DNA of 64,000 nucleotides. It comes from Diphasiastrum complanatum (Eukaryota > Streptophyta > Lycopodiopsida > Lycopodiales > Lycopodiaceae). The first letter of the stretch is position 1. Each line of letters starts with the position of its first letter. The notes under the pieces were generated by a model. The model was not told the DNA's origin. It was given only the letters and a program-made list of their open reading frames with translations, and did no database searches. Position numbers and translations under genes: made by a program. Of the stretch, positions 21,021 to 33,838 are shown piece after piece. Where the stretch lies: NCBI GenBank assembly GCA_029204225.1, contig CM055102.1:31926607-31990606 (forward strand), given 5' to 3'.

Positions 21021-21604
21021 CTCCCTCTTCAACTAGTTTTAGCATAGACTTTGATAATAATCCAAGTGAAGTCCTATGCTTCATGAACAAGTCTTTTCCC
21101 AATGCTTTTGTGAAGATATCAGCTACACATTCCCTTGAGGACACATGTTGAAGCTCCACCTCCTTTGCAATGACTCGCTCCCTCACAAAATGATATTGTA
21201 TCTCAATATGCTTGCTCCTAGCATGAAAGATAGGATTGGATGCCATTCTTTGGGCTGATTGATTGTCACAAAAGATGATTGGGCTCTCTGAAAAATCCAG
21301 TAAGTGAAGATCCTTGATCATCCTCTTGATTCATACCATCTCCTTTGTGCAATGTGTAAGAGCTTTGTACTCGGCCTCACTAGATGACAATGAGATAGTG
21401 GCTTGTTTCTTTGACATCCATGACATAGCTCCATCACCTATGAAAATACAATAAGAACTAATGGATTTCCTATCCATTATATCTCCAGCATAGTCCGAAT
21501 CTGAAAATCCAAAAAGATTAGGTGATGGTCCCTCATTCAATATGCCAAAATCTCGAGTTCCAATGATGTACCTCAAAACTCGCTTTCCTAGCTTCCAATG
21601 CTCC
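21016..21604 (-). pseudogene. copia D RNase H
   Basis: Begins with the connection motif HWKLGKRVLRYI. It continues with FSDSDYAGD, the retained LSSSEAEYKAL, then one in-frame TGA (about 21328-21330) where the family has tryptophan (KEMVW-IKRM). FCDNQSAQRMASNPIFH, HARSKHIEIQYHFV and ADIFTKAL follow. The stop overlaps the first bases of the LTR. A single G-to-A change would explain the internal stop. Confidence 0.9.
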
Positions 21605-23318
21605 TAGCATAGTTTTTGTCAATAGAACTTTGATCCATCATAAGAATGATCTTCTTCCTAAGAATAGATCTCCTTTCAATGATCATGTAATGCTCAAAAT
21701 AGAAACAACCATAATTGATATAGAGAATAGTGTCCACTTGGGATGCTTCACTATTTCTTACATCAATTTTACATGTAAAAATGTGACTAGAACATGAAGA
21801 ATCAAATAGAATGTAAATGAAATGATTCCACCATGCTTCCAACTCTGAACTCTCTGGAAAAATACAGCAAACAAACAATAAATGTGAGTGATCGACTTTT
21901 GCTTTCATGTCTCCTCCTCCTTTGTCCTTTGTTGCCTTGTATCCACCATGATACTCCATGAATGAGCCTCCATCTTCATCTTGCCACAAGAAACCATCAA
22001 ACCTTGGAAATCCATGAGTAGGTGAGTACATTATTGATGCAAATCCAGCACCACGTGACTCCATAAACCAAGTAGATTGCACTAGTCCATCTTCAAGATC
22101 TACTTGACACAAGAAAATGACCATGAATTCACCAAAAATTGACAATCTCCAAGTATTGGCACCAAGTAGCTCAACACTTGAGAACTTAGCCATGGATGAG
22201 TGACATAATGAACCTCCAATAGCTTCATTTCCATCAGCAAAATCAGCCAAGAATGCTAGTACAAATCCAACATCAAAACAATGCCCACCAATGTAGCTAG
22301 TTTTACCATATCTTGACAATTTGCACACATCCACATGAAATTGCTCAAACATGAGATAGAACAAGTAAAGTAAACTTGAACAACACTTCCTTGCTGCTCC
22401 TTTGACCTTACTTGAGTCTTCAATATGCTGCAAAAACATATCCATAACACCTTTGCCAATTACCTCTCCTTTGATGCTCTTGACTAGCTCCAAATTGCCA
22501 ACTTCCCTTTTGAATAGTTGAAGCGCTTTGAGATCAACCTCTTGATCTTCAACTTGACCATCAAAGTCATTGAACAAAATTTGTTTTCCAGATCCATTAC
22601 TTGATTTTACAGCAAGATAACATCCATCCACTTGCATAGCTCCATGTACACAAGAAGATCTTCCAAAAGATGTTCCACTCTTCATAAGAGACCGATACTC
22701 AAGATCCATTGCTTGGATCCACTCCTCTTCTTTCCTTGCTTGATCTACACTTGTAGGCTCATCCAAAGAGGTTAGGAAAGCAACATAATTTCCAGAAACT
22801 ACTTGCTTACCCTTTTGATCATATGTGAGCCTTGAAGGTACTTGTCTTTCTCTTGATGTTCTCCTTGGCTTTTGACTTGATGAAGGTCCATCATCACCAC
22901 TATCCAAAGTAGGATCCTTCTCATCAACATCAAGAATGTTAGAACCATCTACTTTACCATCAATCATGCTTGAAGACACCTTTGGAATGTTTCCCTCATC
23001 AAAAATGACATCTCTACCAACAATCACTTTGTTAGTAGAAGGAATGTAAACCTTGTAGGCTTTACTCACCTCACTATATCCAACAAAAATACCACTTCTT
23101 GAAGATGGATCCTCCTTGGTCCTATCATCAAGAGTAATGTTGACATAGCATGTGCATCCAAAGGTTCTTAGAAAGTTGACACTCGGCCTCCTCTTGAATA
23201 GCATCTCAAAAGGTGTCCTTCCATCCAAAATAGCACTCGACCACCTATTGCACAAGAAATTGGCACACAACAAAGCTTGATCCCAAAATGGTTTTTCAAG
23301 ATAAGCACTTAACCTCAT
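21588..23318 (-). CDS. chimeric frame: copia D integrase C-part fused to unrecognised sequence
   Basis: One open frame of about 576 residues. The first ~215 are ordinary copia integrase C-part and linker (MRLSAYLEKPFWDQAL, FKRRPSVNFLRTFGCTCYV, GIFVGYSEVSKAYKVY, EEWIQAMDLEYRSLM). Where RT should start, at about 22600-22690, identity to copia is lost. About 350 residues of unrelated peptide follow, with cysteine- and aromatic-rich stretches such as KGAARKCCSSLLYLFYLMF, FLADFADGNEAIGG, MESRGAGFASIMYSP and WWNHFIYILFDSS. It runs out of frame into RNase H at 21604. No RT motif (YVDD, LKQAPR) occurs anywhere in it. I cannot name the inserted piece. It looks like captured transcript or gene-derived DNA. 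Confidence 0.75.
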   Translation of the reverse strand: MRLSAYLEKPFWDQALLCANFLCNRWSSAILDGRTPFEMLFKRRPSVNFLRTFGCTCYVNITLDDRTKEDPSSRSGIFVGYSEVSKAYKVYIPSTNKVIVGRDVIFDEGNIPKVSSSMIDGKVDGSNILDVDEKDPTLDSGDDGPSSSQKPRRTSRERQVPSRLTYDQKGKQVVSGNYVAFLTSLDEPTSVDQARKEEEWIQAMDLEYRSLMKSGTSFGRSSCVHGAMQVDGCYLAVKSSNGSGKQILFNDFDGQVEDQEVDLKALQLFKREVGNLELVKSIKGEVIGKGVMDMFLQHIEDSSKVKGAARKCCSSLLYLFYLMFEQFHVDVCKLSRYGKTSYIGGHCFDVGFVLAFLADFADGNEAIGGSLCHSSMAKFSSVELLGANTWRLSIFGEFMVIFLCQVDLEDGLVQSTWFMESRGAGFASIMYSPTHGFPRFDGFLWQDEDGGSFMEYHGGYKATKDKGGGDMKAKVDHSHLLFVCCIFPESSELEAWWNHFIYILFDSSCSSHIFTCKIDVRNSEASQVDTILYINYGCFYFEHYMIIERRSILRKKIILMMDQSSIDKNYARSIGS

Positions 23319-23331
23319 AGCTTTAGCACTT

Positions 23332-24069
23332 TGTGAAGAATTGAAAAAGATTATCTATGTTAGATATAGGGGTCTTATGTTTTTTACATCAAGCATCCAG
23401 GTGTAGGATGTTGATAGGAATAAATTTGGCATAGATGGCAAATTATGCATTTCCACTTGTAATGCCACTATTGAGCCAAAATAGAGTAAGAGGCTAAACA
23501 CTTGCTAATTAGAGTGTAGACAAGTGTAAAGTTTTTGTTTGATGAATTCCAAGAGGTCCAATAGGATTTAGAGGTGGAACCTTGTGAGGTCCAATAGGAA
23601 ATTGAGGTGTGCTTGAATATAGTCCAATAGAATTAAGAGGTGCATAGATCAATGATCCAATAGGATCAAGAGGTGACAAAATATGGTCCAATCATAGTTA
23701 AGCATAGTGGTAGCTCGTGGACCTACTAGTATCATTGTACTCCTCATTTTGAAACTAAGCGATTTGGTGATTTCATGGATTTTGTGAGTTATTGGATTTC
23801 TAGCTTTCTCTCTCTACCGGAGAGCTCATGATGTATTTTCTCTCTCTACCCGAGGAGAGTAGCTTGTTTTTACTTAGATTATTTTTTGAATACTTCCCAC
23901 ACGTGTGAGTGAGAGTTGGAAGTGATTGAATGCATGTAGTAGTGTGTTTTTGCCATAGGATTCAAGATTGATATTGAATCTCAATATAGTCTTGATCTTG
24001 GTGCATCTACACACCTTAGGAGATCACAAGTACATGTAGTGGACAGTCCACACGTGTGAAATTCAACAT
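23332..24069 (+). repeat. element E 5' LTR
   Basis: 738 bp with TG...CA ends. It contains CTCTCTCTACC doublets near 23805-23850 and two CACACGTGTG palindromes (near 23898 and 24050). Confidence 0.95.
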
Positions 24070-24084
24070 AATATTAGAGCCTAC
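24070..24084 (+). other. element E primer-binding site, decayed
   Basis: TAATATTAGAGCC directly after the LTR. Compared with the initiator-Met tRNA site TGGTATCAGAGCC it differs by two G-to-A and one C-to-T changes, all transitions of the type expected from deamination of methylated cytosine. The leader to 24827 is non-coding. Confidence 0.8.
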
Positions 24085-24827
24085 CTAAGGTTACCATGCA
24101 TTTTGATCCATCTAAGTAAAAAATTTTCATCAATCTTGAGCTAGAAGTTGTCAAGGCCCATTTTCCTAGCTATCTTGTTCAATCTTGGATCAAAAGAGAT
24201 CAAAAGGACATTGATTGGGTCTGATCTGGTACTGTACGGAATCAGGTGCTCAGACACGTGTGAGGAACATCTAATTTCAGTTTGGAAATTCTCTCTCATG
24301 TTTGATCCATTTATCTTGTTTCATAGCTTGTTTTGAAGCTATTTTTGTCTAGTTTCTGTTGCAATCAGTTTCATTCCATTTGGTTGTGCCAATCAGAAGT
24401 TATAAGCTTTTGAAGAGGGTTAGGTAGGGCACCTAGACCTGGGTGGAGATAATGCTTGGTTTGGTCAAGAGATTGCTTGGTTGATCCAAAATCACAGTTT
24501 TATGCTTGCCAATCTCATCTATATGTGATCTAGGCACTGTTTTGAGATCTTAGCCATTTTGTTTCATGCAATATCATTGTATTTGAGTCAAATTTGGTTT
24601 CTTAGTGTATTTTACACGTGCTAAGTGTGTTATATCCTAACTTTGCCTATACTCCATCATTTGATGTGAAATAGATCTTGTTTTAGAGAGATTTGAGTAG
24701 CTAGTGAGAATCAATTCACAAATTGTTGTAAGATCTTTCATAGGAGGAGATAGTACTCAATTATTGGATCCTATTGAAAGTGTGTAACAACATTTATTGT
24801 TCATCATTTAAGTTTTCTTCACTTCAA

Positions 24828-27800
24828 ATGTCTTCAATGGGTTCATCCTTGTTGGAACCAAGTGAAAGATTGACCACTTCAAATTATTCAATTTGGAAAA
24901 TGAGGATGGAGTCCATCTTGATCCTTCAAGACGTGATGGACATAGTTCTTGGCCTTGAAGAAGAACTACAAGTTCTTCAAGAGGTTCAAAAACACAAAAA
25001 GAGAGCTAGGATGGCTCTCCACTACATTAAGATGAATGTCTCTACTGAGATATTGAGGGAGATAGGTACTTGTACAACAACCAAAGAAGCTTGGGATTGT
25101 CTCAAGACTATCTATGAGGCTAAGAATACCTCTAGGCTTCTCACTCTTAGGAATCAAATCTTTCAAAGTAGCCAAAAGAGTGATGAGAGTGCATCTAGTT
25201 ATGTTTTGAGAGTAAAAGATATTCATAGAGAGCTTGCTTGCATTGGTGATTCCATCAATCAAAATGAGCTAGTTCAAGTCATTCTCAATGGCTTGAGAAG
25301 TGAATTTGATAACCTTGTCCAATCCTATGCCATTAAGGAGGAGCTACCAAGTTTGGAGGCTCTCCAAAGTGTGCTAATTTCAGAAGAATCAAGACAAGAG
25401 TACAAGCTCTTATTGATGGACAAGCTTTCTCTCACTCATAATGATGGCAAAGCTCTCTTTGCCAAGGATAAGCACAAAGAGAGGAGCAAGAACCAACATC
25501 AACAATCCTCAAGCAAGGACAAAGTCAAATCCAAAGACAAAGATGAGGAGGAAGATGATTCCTCTAATGCTTCATCATCCAAGCTCAAGAAGAAGAAGAA
25601 GATCAAGTGCTTTTATTGTGGCAAGAAAGGTCATTATGCCACCAATTGCTTCAAAAAGAAGAATCAACTCAAGCAAGCCAATATTACCAATGAGAAGGAA
25701 GACACTATTGCAAGTGATGGAGAGGGATCTCTTATGGTCTCTAGTTTCTCATCTACTCCTTTCAAGAAGGACGGCCTATGGTATATTGATAGTGGAGCCT
25801 CTTCACATATGTGTAGCTCCAAGGACTCTTTCTCTTCTATTGCACCTTATGATGGAGTGAAGAAATCAATATACACTGCAAATGATTTTGAATGTCCTAT
25901 TGAAGGCATAGGGAACATTCCCTTGAAGCTTGCATCCTCTAAAGTTCTTTCTCTCTCTAGAGTTCTTTATGTACCTAAGCTTACCAAGAATCTTATTAGT
26001 GTTGGCCAATTGCTTGATAATGGCCTTGATGTAAAATTCAATGTTGATACTTGCACTATCAAGAAGAATGATGAGATACTTGCATTTGGATCTAGATTTG
26101 GTGGCATCTATAAACTAGATCCAAATGAGTATGTGAATGCTTGTAATGTTGCTCTTGTGAACAAGCTCTCTATGGAGGAATTATGGCATAGGAGGTTGGG
26201 ACATCCCAACTACAAATCCATGCTCTCTATGATCAAATAATCCAAAGCTATTGGCTTGCCAAAGTCATTCTCCAAGAAGATCAAGCCTTGTGAGGCTTGT
26301 GCTATTGCTAAATCTCACAAAAAGCCATTTACAAGATCTTCTATCAAAAGCAAGCATCCTTTGGAGTTAATCCACTCGGATGTGCATTTCTCATCAACTA
26401 CAAGCAAGAGAGGAGCCACTTGTTTTGTTACTTTCATTGATGATTACACAAGGTTCACTTGGATATATCTTCTTGCTTCAAAATCTATGGTGTTCGATCA
26501 TTTCCTTATTTTCAAAGCTTATGTAGAGAAGCAATTCTCATTCAAGATTAAAGCTCTTAGAAGTGATGGAGGTGGTGAATATATCTCAATAAATTTCAAG
26601 ATTTTTGTGAGCTTTAAGGCATTAAAAGAGAGTTTTCTTGTGCCTACTCTCCATCTCAAAATGGAGTGGCCGAGAGAAAGAATAGATCTCTATGTGAATG
26701 TGCAAAATCTATGAGAATTGAGGCATCTTTACCCAAAGATTTTTGGGGAGAAGCCATTAATTGTGCAAATTATCTTTGCAATAGGCTCCCACATATAGCT
26801 CTTGGAGGAAAGTCACCATATGAAATCTTATTTTTGAAGAAGCCTAAGGTTGATCACCTTAGAGTTTTTGGATGCTTATGCTTTGTCCATATTCCCTTGG
26901 AAACAAGGAAGAAGGAAGATCCTAGTGCATGCAAAGGGATCATGGTTGGATACTCATCCACCAAGAAGGCCTATAGAGTCTTTATACTCTCTACTTCTCA
27001 AGTTATTGAAAGTAGAGATGTTGTCTTTCATGAAGATCAACACTCATCATTTGAAGAGGCCGAGATCAAGAAATCTATGGATGCATCATCAATTATTGAT
27101 TTTGAAGACAATCATGATGTGATGGGGTCGAGATTTGAAGAAGACTCTCCTCGGATTTTTTCACCAAGAAGATTCATGAGAGATAGATCCGAGCCTAAGA
27201 GACTCTCATATGTTGACAAAGACAAACAAGTGGATCTTGATTCCACTAATTATGTTTTTTATGTCTCTCATGAAGAGCCAAAGAATGTACAAGAGGCACT
27301 CAATACCAAGGAGTGGTATGATGCCATGAAGCAAGAGTATGATGCATTGATCACCAACAATACTTGGGAGCTTGTGGATCCTCCATCCAACAAGCATGTG
27401 ATTGGTTGCAAGTGGGTATTTCGGATCAAGTTCAATCATGATGGCACCATCAACAAGCATAAAGCAAGATTATGTGCCAAAGGATTTGCTCAAATCCATG
27501 GTCTTGATTATGAGGAGACCTTTGCACCCGTTGCAAAGATGGTGACAATAAGAATTCTTATTTCTCTTGCTTGTTTTTTCAAGTGGAAGGTGTTCCAATT
27601 AGATGTATCCAATGCTTTTCTAATTGGTTATCTTGAGGAGGAGATTTATATGGAACAACCTCAAGGATTCATCAAGGATGAGTCCAAAGTGTGCTTGCCC
27701 TTCAAAAGTCTTTATGGACTCAAGCAAGCACCAAGATCATGGTATTCAAGACTTAACTCTTTTCTTATCTCACTAGGATTTACTCTTAGTGACTATGATC

Positions 27801-28827
27801 ATTCCATGTATCTAAAGTTTGTTGATAGCAATATTGTCATTCTTCTAATTTATGTTGATGACATTATTCTTTGTGGAAGTTGTATCAAGCTAGTTGATGA
27901 AACCAAGCTAGCACTTGGATGTGAGTTTAAAATGCAAGATCTAGGAGAGATACATTACATCCTAGGCCTAGAAATTGATTTTTATGAAAATCATGTCTTT
28001 ATATGCCAATCTAGATATGCTCACTATATGTTGAAAAAATTCCATATGGAAAATTCTAAGAGCATAGATACTCCAATGGAGCAAATTGTAAAAGATCCTA
28101 ATAAAGGTGATGAAAGATCCTTTGAGGACATCACACTTTTTAGGAGTCTTGTAGGCTCCTTGATTTGGCTTACCATTACTAGGCCCGATCTTAGTTTTTG
28201 TGTGCACAAATTGAGTCAATTTATGCAAGATCCTAAGATCCATCATTGGAAGATGGCCAAGAGCATTCTAAGATATGTATCTTCATCTTGTGATTATGGT
28301 CTACACTATAAAAGTGGAGATCTATTCATTATTGGCTACTCGGATTCGGACTTTGCAAGTGACAAGATGGATCGAAAGTTTATTAGTGGATACACTATCT
28401 TTCTTGGAGGCAATCTAATATCTTGGCTTTCCAAAATGCAAGTTACTATATCTCTCTCTTCATGTGAGGCCGAGTACAAAGCACTCACTACAACTACCAA
28501 AGAAGTGCTTGGATCACGAGGTTATTAATGGAACTAAAGTGCATCAAGGAGGATGATCTACCAATGATCAAGTGTGATAACATCTCGGCCCAAGCTCTTG
28601 CCAATAATCCCATATTTCATGCAAGAAACAAGCACATAGAAGTGGCACACCATTTTGTGAGAGAAAAGCTTATTGGAGGAGAAATCTATTTGGAGCATGT
28701 CAACTCGTCCTCTTGTATTGCCGATCTACTCACCAAGCCTTTGAGCAAAAGTGCTTTCATCAAGCATAGATCTAATCTTGGAGTTATATCAAGATCAATG
28801 CTCAAATCTTCAAAGATAATTTTTTAG
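24828..28827 (+). pseudogene. copia E gag-pol polyprotein, nearly intact
   Basis: Starts at the ATG at 24828 (MSSMGSSLLEPSERL). Gag runs about 250 residues (TSNYSIWKMRMESIL, ELVQVILNGL), then a KDK-rich linker, the zinc knuckle CFYCGKKGHYATNCF, protease WYIDSGASSHMC, pre-integrase LWHRRLGHPNY and integrase FIDDYTRFTWIYLL with GGEYIS. The RT core has DVSNAFLIGYLEEEIYM, SLYGLKQAPRSWY and IYVDDIILCG, and RNase H has YSDSDFASD and LSSCEAEYKAL. Lesions: TAA at 26238-26240, a frameshift at about 26596-26611, TAA at 26615-26617, and a one-base loss near 28509 (KEVL|GSRGY). The last ~100 residues lie in the shifted frame at 28528-28827 and end at the LTR. Confidence 0.93.
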
Positions 28828-28833
28828 GAGGAG

Positions 28834-29569
28834 TGTGAAGAATTGAAAAAAATTATCTATGTTAGATTAGGGGTCTTATGTTTTTTACATCAAGCATCTA
28901 GGTGTAGGATGTTGATAGGAATAAATTTGGCATAGATGGTAAATTATGCATTTCCACTTATAATGCCACTATTGAGCCAAAATAGAGTAAGAGGATAAAC
29001 ACTTGCTAATTAGAGTGTAGACAAGTGTAAAGTTTTTGTTTGATGAATTCCAAGAGGTCCAATAGGATTTATAGGTGGAACCTTGTGAGGTCCAATAGGA
29101 AATTGAGGTGTGCTTGAGTATAGTCCAATAGAATTAAGAGGTGCATAGATCAATGATCCAATAGGATCAAGAGGTGACAAAATATGGTCCAATCATAGTT
29201 AAGCATAGTGGTAGCTCGTGGACCTACTAGTATCATTGTACTCCTCATTTTGAAAGAAATTGATCTGGTGATTTCATGGATTTTGTGAGTTATTGGATTT
29301 CTAGCTTTCTCTCTCTACCCGAGAGCTCATGATGCATTTTCTCTCTCTACCCGAAGAGAGCAGCTTGTTTTTACTTAGATTATTTTTTGAATACTTTCCA
29401 CACGTGTGAGTGAGAGTTGGAGGTGATTGAATGCATGTAGTAGTGTGTTTTTGCCATAGGATTCAAGATTGATCTTGAATCTCAATCTAGTCTTGATCTT
29501 GGTGCATCTACACACCTTAGGAGATCACGAGTACATGTAGTGGACAGTCCACACATGTGAAATTCAACA
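28834..29569 (+). repeat. element E 3' LTR
   Basis: 736 bp, starting directly after the AGGAGGAG polypurine tract (about 28826-28833). It matches 23332-24069 with scattered substitutions. Confidence 0.95.
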
Positions 29570-30571
29570 GCTTTCACATAAAGTTCTATTCTTCCTTTCA
29601 GCCACTCCATTTTGTTGTGGGGTCCTTCATGTTGTATACTCCCTCTTGATCCCATGCTCATCACAAAAGGCCTTGAACTTGTTAGATATGTACTCACCAC
29701 CATTGTCACCTCTCAAGCACTTGATCTTTGTGGAGAATTGGTTCTCCCTTGCATTCTTGAACTTGACAAAGACATCATACACTTCATCCTTGCTCTTTAG
29801 TAGATAGATCCAACAAAATCTACCAAAATCATCAATGAATGTTACATACATCTTAGCTCCACTATTGCTAATTGTAGTAAATCCATGAATATCCGAATGT
29901 ACAAGTTGAAAAGGCTTTGTAGATCTAGAAATAGATCTAGTATAAGGTAGTCTATGTGACTTAGACAAAGCACAAGACTCACAAACATGCTTGTCATTAC
30001 TTAAGGAACTTGGAAGACCAATCACAACCTTCTTCCTTGCCATTACCTCCAATGACTTGAAGTTGAGGTGTCCCATCCTTTTGTGCTAAACCTCTTGAAT
30101 AGAAATTTGCTCCCTTGCAACACATCCAACTTCGTTAGCAATAACACAAGCATCAAGTTTGAACAACTTCCCTTGCCTTTTACCTTTTCCAATCAAGACA
30201 TCCTTCCTTTTGATCAAACAAGCATCTCTATCAAACTCCACCTTGAGGCCCTTACTTAGCATTTGACTCACACTAAGCAAATTCTTGGTAATAGATGTAA
30301 TAAACAAGACATCCTCCAAATGAACATTCCTATTTGTAGAGAGAGAAATAGGAATTGTCCCAATCCCTTTGATTGCACAATCACCATCATTGGTTATGTA
30401 GATCACCCTCTTATCATCTCCATATGCCAACAAAGAGGTGAAGCACTCTTTTTGCAAGGTCAAGTGTGAACTTGCTCCACTATCAGTCCACCATGGATCT
30501 AGATCTCCATCATTAGCAAGCATACATGAAGACATCACAAAAGCATCATCATTTGCATCTTGCACATCCAA
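29570..30571 (-). pseudogene. copia D integrase N-part and protease
   Basis: Minus strand, from the protease (WWTDSGASSHLTLQ near 30490) through LFITSITKNLLSVSQM and GHLNFKSLEVMARKKV, with a broken codon near 30080. The integrase core follows (MYVTFIDDFGRFCWIYLLKSK, CLRGDNGGEYIS) and a frameshift before the QNGVAERKNRT segment at about 29600. The protease aspartate is retained, although the residue before it is T rather than the usual I. Several frameshifts make it non-functional. Confidence 0.88.
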
Positions 30572-30599
30572 ACCATCCTCATCAAGAGTAAGATTACCT

Positions 30600-31390
30600 T
30601 GCTTGTCTCATTGATCTCTCTTCTTCTTGTAGCACTCACTTGCAAAGTGTCCTTTGATGCCACAATAGAAGCACTTGAGCTTTGATCTATCCTTCTTTTT
30701 GCCACTTGAAGAAGCATCCACTTGATCTTGCCCTTTAGACCACTTGCTTTTGGTTTTGCCCTTCAATTTGCCCTTTGTGAACATAGCATCCTCTTGAAGT
30801 GTCGATGCAGATCCACCTCTTGCTTGAAGCCTATATTCCTCATTGATCAAGATCTCTTGAAGATCCATCAAACTTGCAAAGTATTTTGAATAGCAATACT
30901 TTGAACAATGTTAGCATGAGCATCCAACAAGCCATTAAGAATCACTTGAATAAGCTCTCCTTCCTTAATGCTTTCATCTATGCAAGCTAACTCGTCATTC
31001 AATGCTTTCATTCTCAAAACAAAAGTACTTGGACTCATTCTTTTGCAAACAAGAAAAGATTTGCCTTCTTAGAGTCAACACTCTAGAAGTAGACTTGGAT
31101 TCATAAAGCTTCTTCAATAAAATCCAAGTTTCCAAAGATGATGTGCACTTACCAACTTCCTTGAGAAGTTCATTGGTAACATTCATCTTTATCATGTGTA
31201 GAGCCTTCTTGGCCCTCTTGTCATACCTCAATTGATCTTGTTGTGTTGCTGGTCTCTCCTCCAAACCTACAACAATATCCAAAACATCATTCATCTCAAG
31301 AAGTGACTCCATCCTCACTTTCCATAATGAATAGTTACCTGAGGTAAGCCTATCATTGGCTTCCAACATGACTCCAATTGAGGTTGTCAT
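30600..31390 (-). pseudogene. copia D gag with zinc knuckle
   Basis: Starts at 31390 (MTTSIGVMLEANDRL). The capsid runs about 130 residues, then comes the frameshift near 31020 that is shared with the fragment at 1784-2500. It continues through the basic KGKLKGKTKSKWSKG linker to a CCHC knuckle (CFYCGIKGHFASECYKK) near 30640-30690. A further frame break near 30600 separates it from the protease. The leader extends to about 31860 and is homologous to 1601-1783 as far as 31560. Confidence 0.9.
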
Positions 31391-31869
31391 GTAGCAATGA
31401 CTTGATCTTCTCTTTCAACATGTTTCAATGCACAAAGAACTCCTTTGAACAACAACAAATGCTTTCAAAAGAAATCACCTATCTCACAAATTCTCTTCTA
31501 GCACTTATCCAAGCAAATCAACACATAGAATCATGGAATCTTGATCAACCTATGATCTATCCTCAATCTAATGACTTTTGCCACTTCCTAAGATTGAAAC
31601 ACACTCAAATTAAGTCCAGCAACCTCACTATCTAGAGATCCAATCAAAATTAGGGTTTTGACAAAATCACAAAAAATTGACTATTCCAAATCTACATGCA
31701 AATGCTGAAAATTTGATATGCAATCTATAAGCCACCACTTAGGCTAAACCAATGATCCAAAAATCGGCCAAATCCAGCATGTGAATTCAAAAAATGGAAT
31801 TGAACAAGTATATTGACCTATTTAGTGTTTTGATCTACAAAAGATCCAATCTACAAAAGCAAAAAATTC

Positions 31870-33299
<1,430 letters not shown>

Positions 33300-33353
33300 C
33301 TACAAGAATAGTTGAAGATGCTTGAAGATTAAAATGCAAGCCTCAAACAACAG

Positions 33354-33838
33354 TTGACAGCCAAGAACTCTCAGATCGATCCTAGTCATGTCAAAGCCCT
33401 GGAAGACAAAATCCAAGCTTCGAATAAAACTTGGGCAGACTTGCTCAAGAACTCGGAAGGAAAGAATACGACGATGTTTCACAGGAAATGCAAGAACAAA
33501 GTAAGAGGGAATATAAAGCCCAAAACGTTCACGTCTGAGGTTTTTCTCTTGAAACCAACCTAGTTCTTGCAACCAAGGAATTGTTAGCTTCACTCTCTTA
33601 CGAGGAACAAGAACACGTTGTGGAAGCAACTTGGCGTAGCAAGTTTGACACTTCAGTAATTTTCATTCGTTTCAAATACATTGGTTATCGAGACGAAGTT
33701 CTTGAGCGTCGTGGACGTGTTAAAGGAAGCAACATTTTCGTTCATGAAGACTTGACCGCCCTACACTGGAAGGAACATAAGCAACTCATCGAGGAAGCGA
33801 ATTCAAAAGGGAAAAAGGTTATACTCCATGATGGATGA
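33354..33838 (+). pseudogene. unrecognised ORF1-like protein remnant
   Basis: Two overlapping frames look like one protein with a frameshift near 33565. The first ~70 residues have a heptad-like, coiled-coil character (KALEDKIQASNKTWADLLK). The second ~85 residues contain FIRFKYIGYRDEVLERRGRV, then GSNIFVHEDLT, ending KGKKVILHDG. A coiled coil followed by an RNA-binding-like fold with an (I/V)xEDLT motif is the layout of ORF1-type nucleic-acid-binding proteins of some LINEs and of RT-associated proteins in plants. That link is my inference. No RT lies next to it. Confidence 0.45.

Larger units (their letters stand above)
23332..29569 (+). mobile_element. full-length Ty1/copia retrotransposon, element E (6.2 kb)
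   Basis: Plus-strand element with LTRs 23332-24069 and 28834-29569, both TGTGAAGAATTG...AAATTCAACA, differing by roughly twenty-odd positions by eye. It has a decayed primer site after the first LTR and an AGGAGGAG polypurine tract before the second. Domain order is gag, protease, integrase, RT, RNase H. It is inserted into the integrase motif of element D. A clean 5-bp target duplication is not evident (left CACTT, right GCTTT; only about 3 bases shared). Only two stops and two frameshifts interrupt the polyprotein. Confidence 0.95.
20371..31860 (-). mobile_element. Ty1/copia element D, interrupted by element E and lacking its 5' LTR
   Basis: Minus-strand copia in two blocks: 20371-23331 (LTR, RNase H, inserted foreign segment, integrase C-part) and 29570 to about 31860 (integrase N-part, protease, gag, leader). 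The 6.2-kb element E lies between them at a point inside the integrase NRTLCE..AKAMRL motif. RT is absent: its place is taken by about 1 kb of unrelated open sequence. The right end is lost in a plus-strand gag relic starting near 31870. The element is non-autonomous. Confidence 0.85.

Noticed and set aside
20371-31860. Treating all minus-strand copia pieces from 14 to 31 kb as one element
   Set aside because: LTR ends, primer sites and strand changes show three separate elements (B, D, E) with distinct LTRs.
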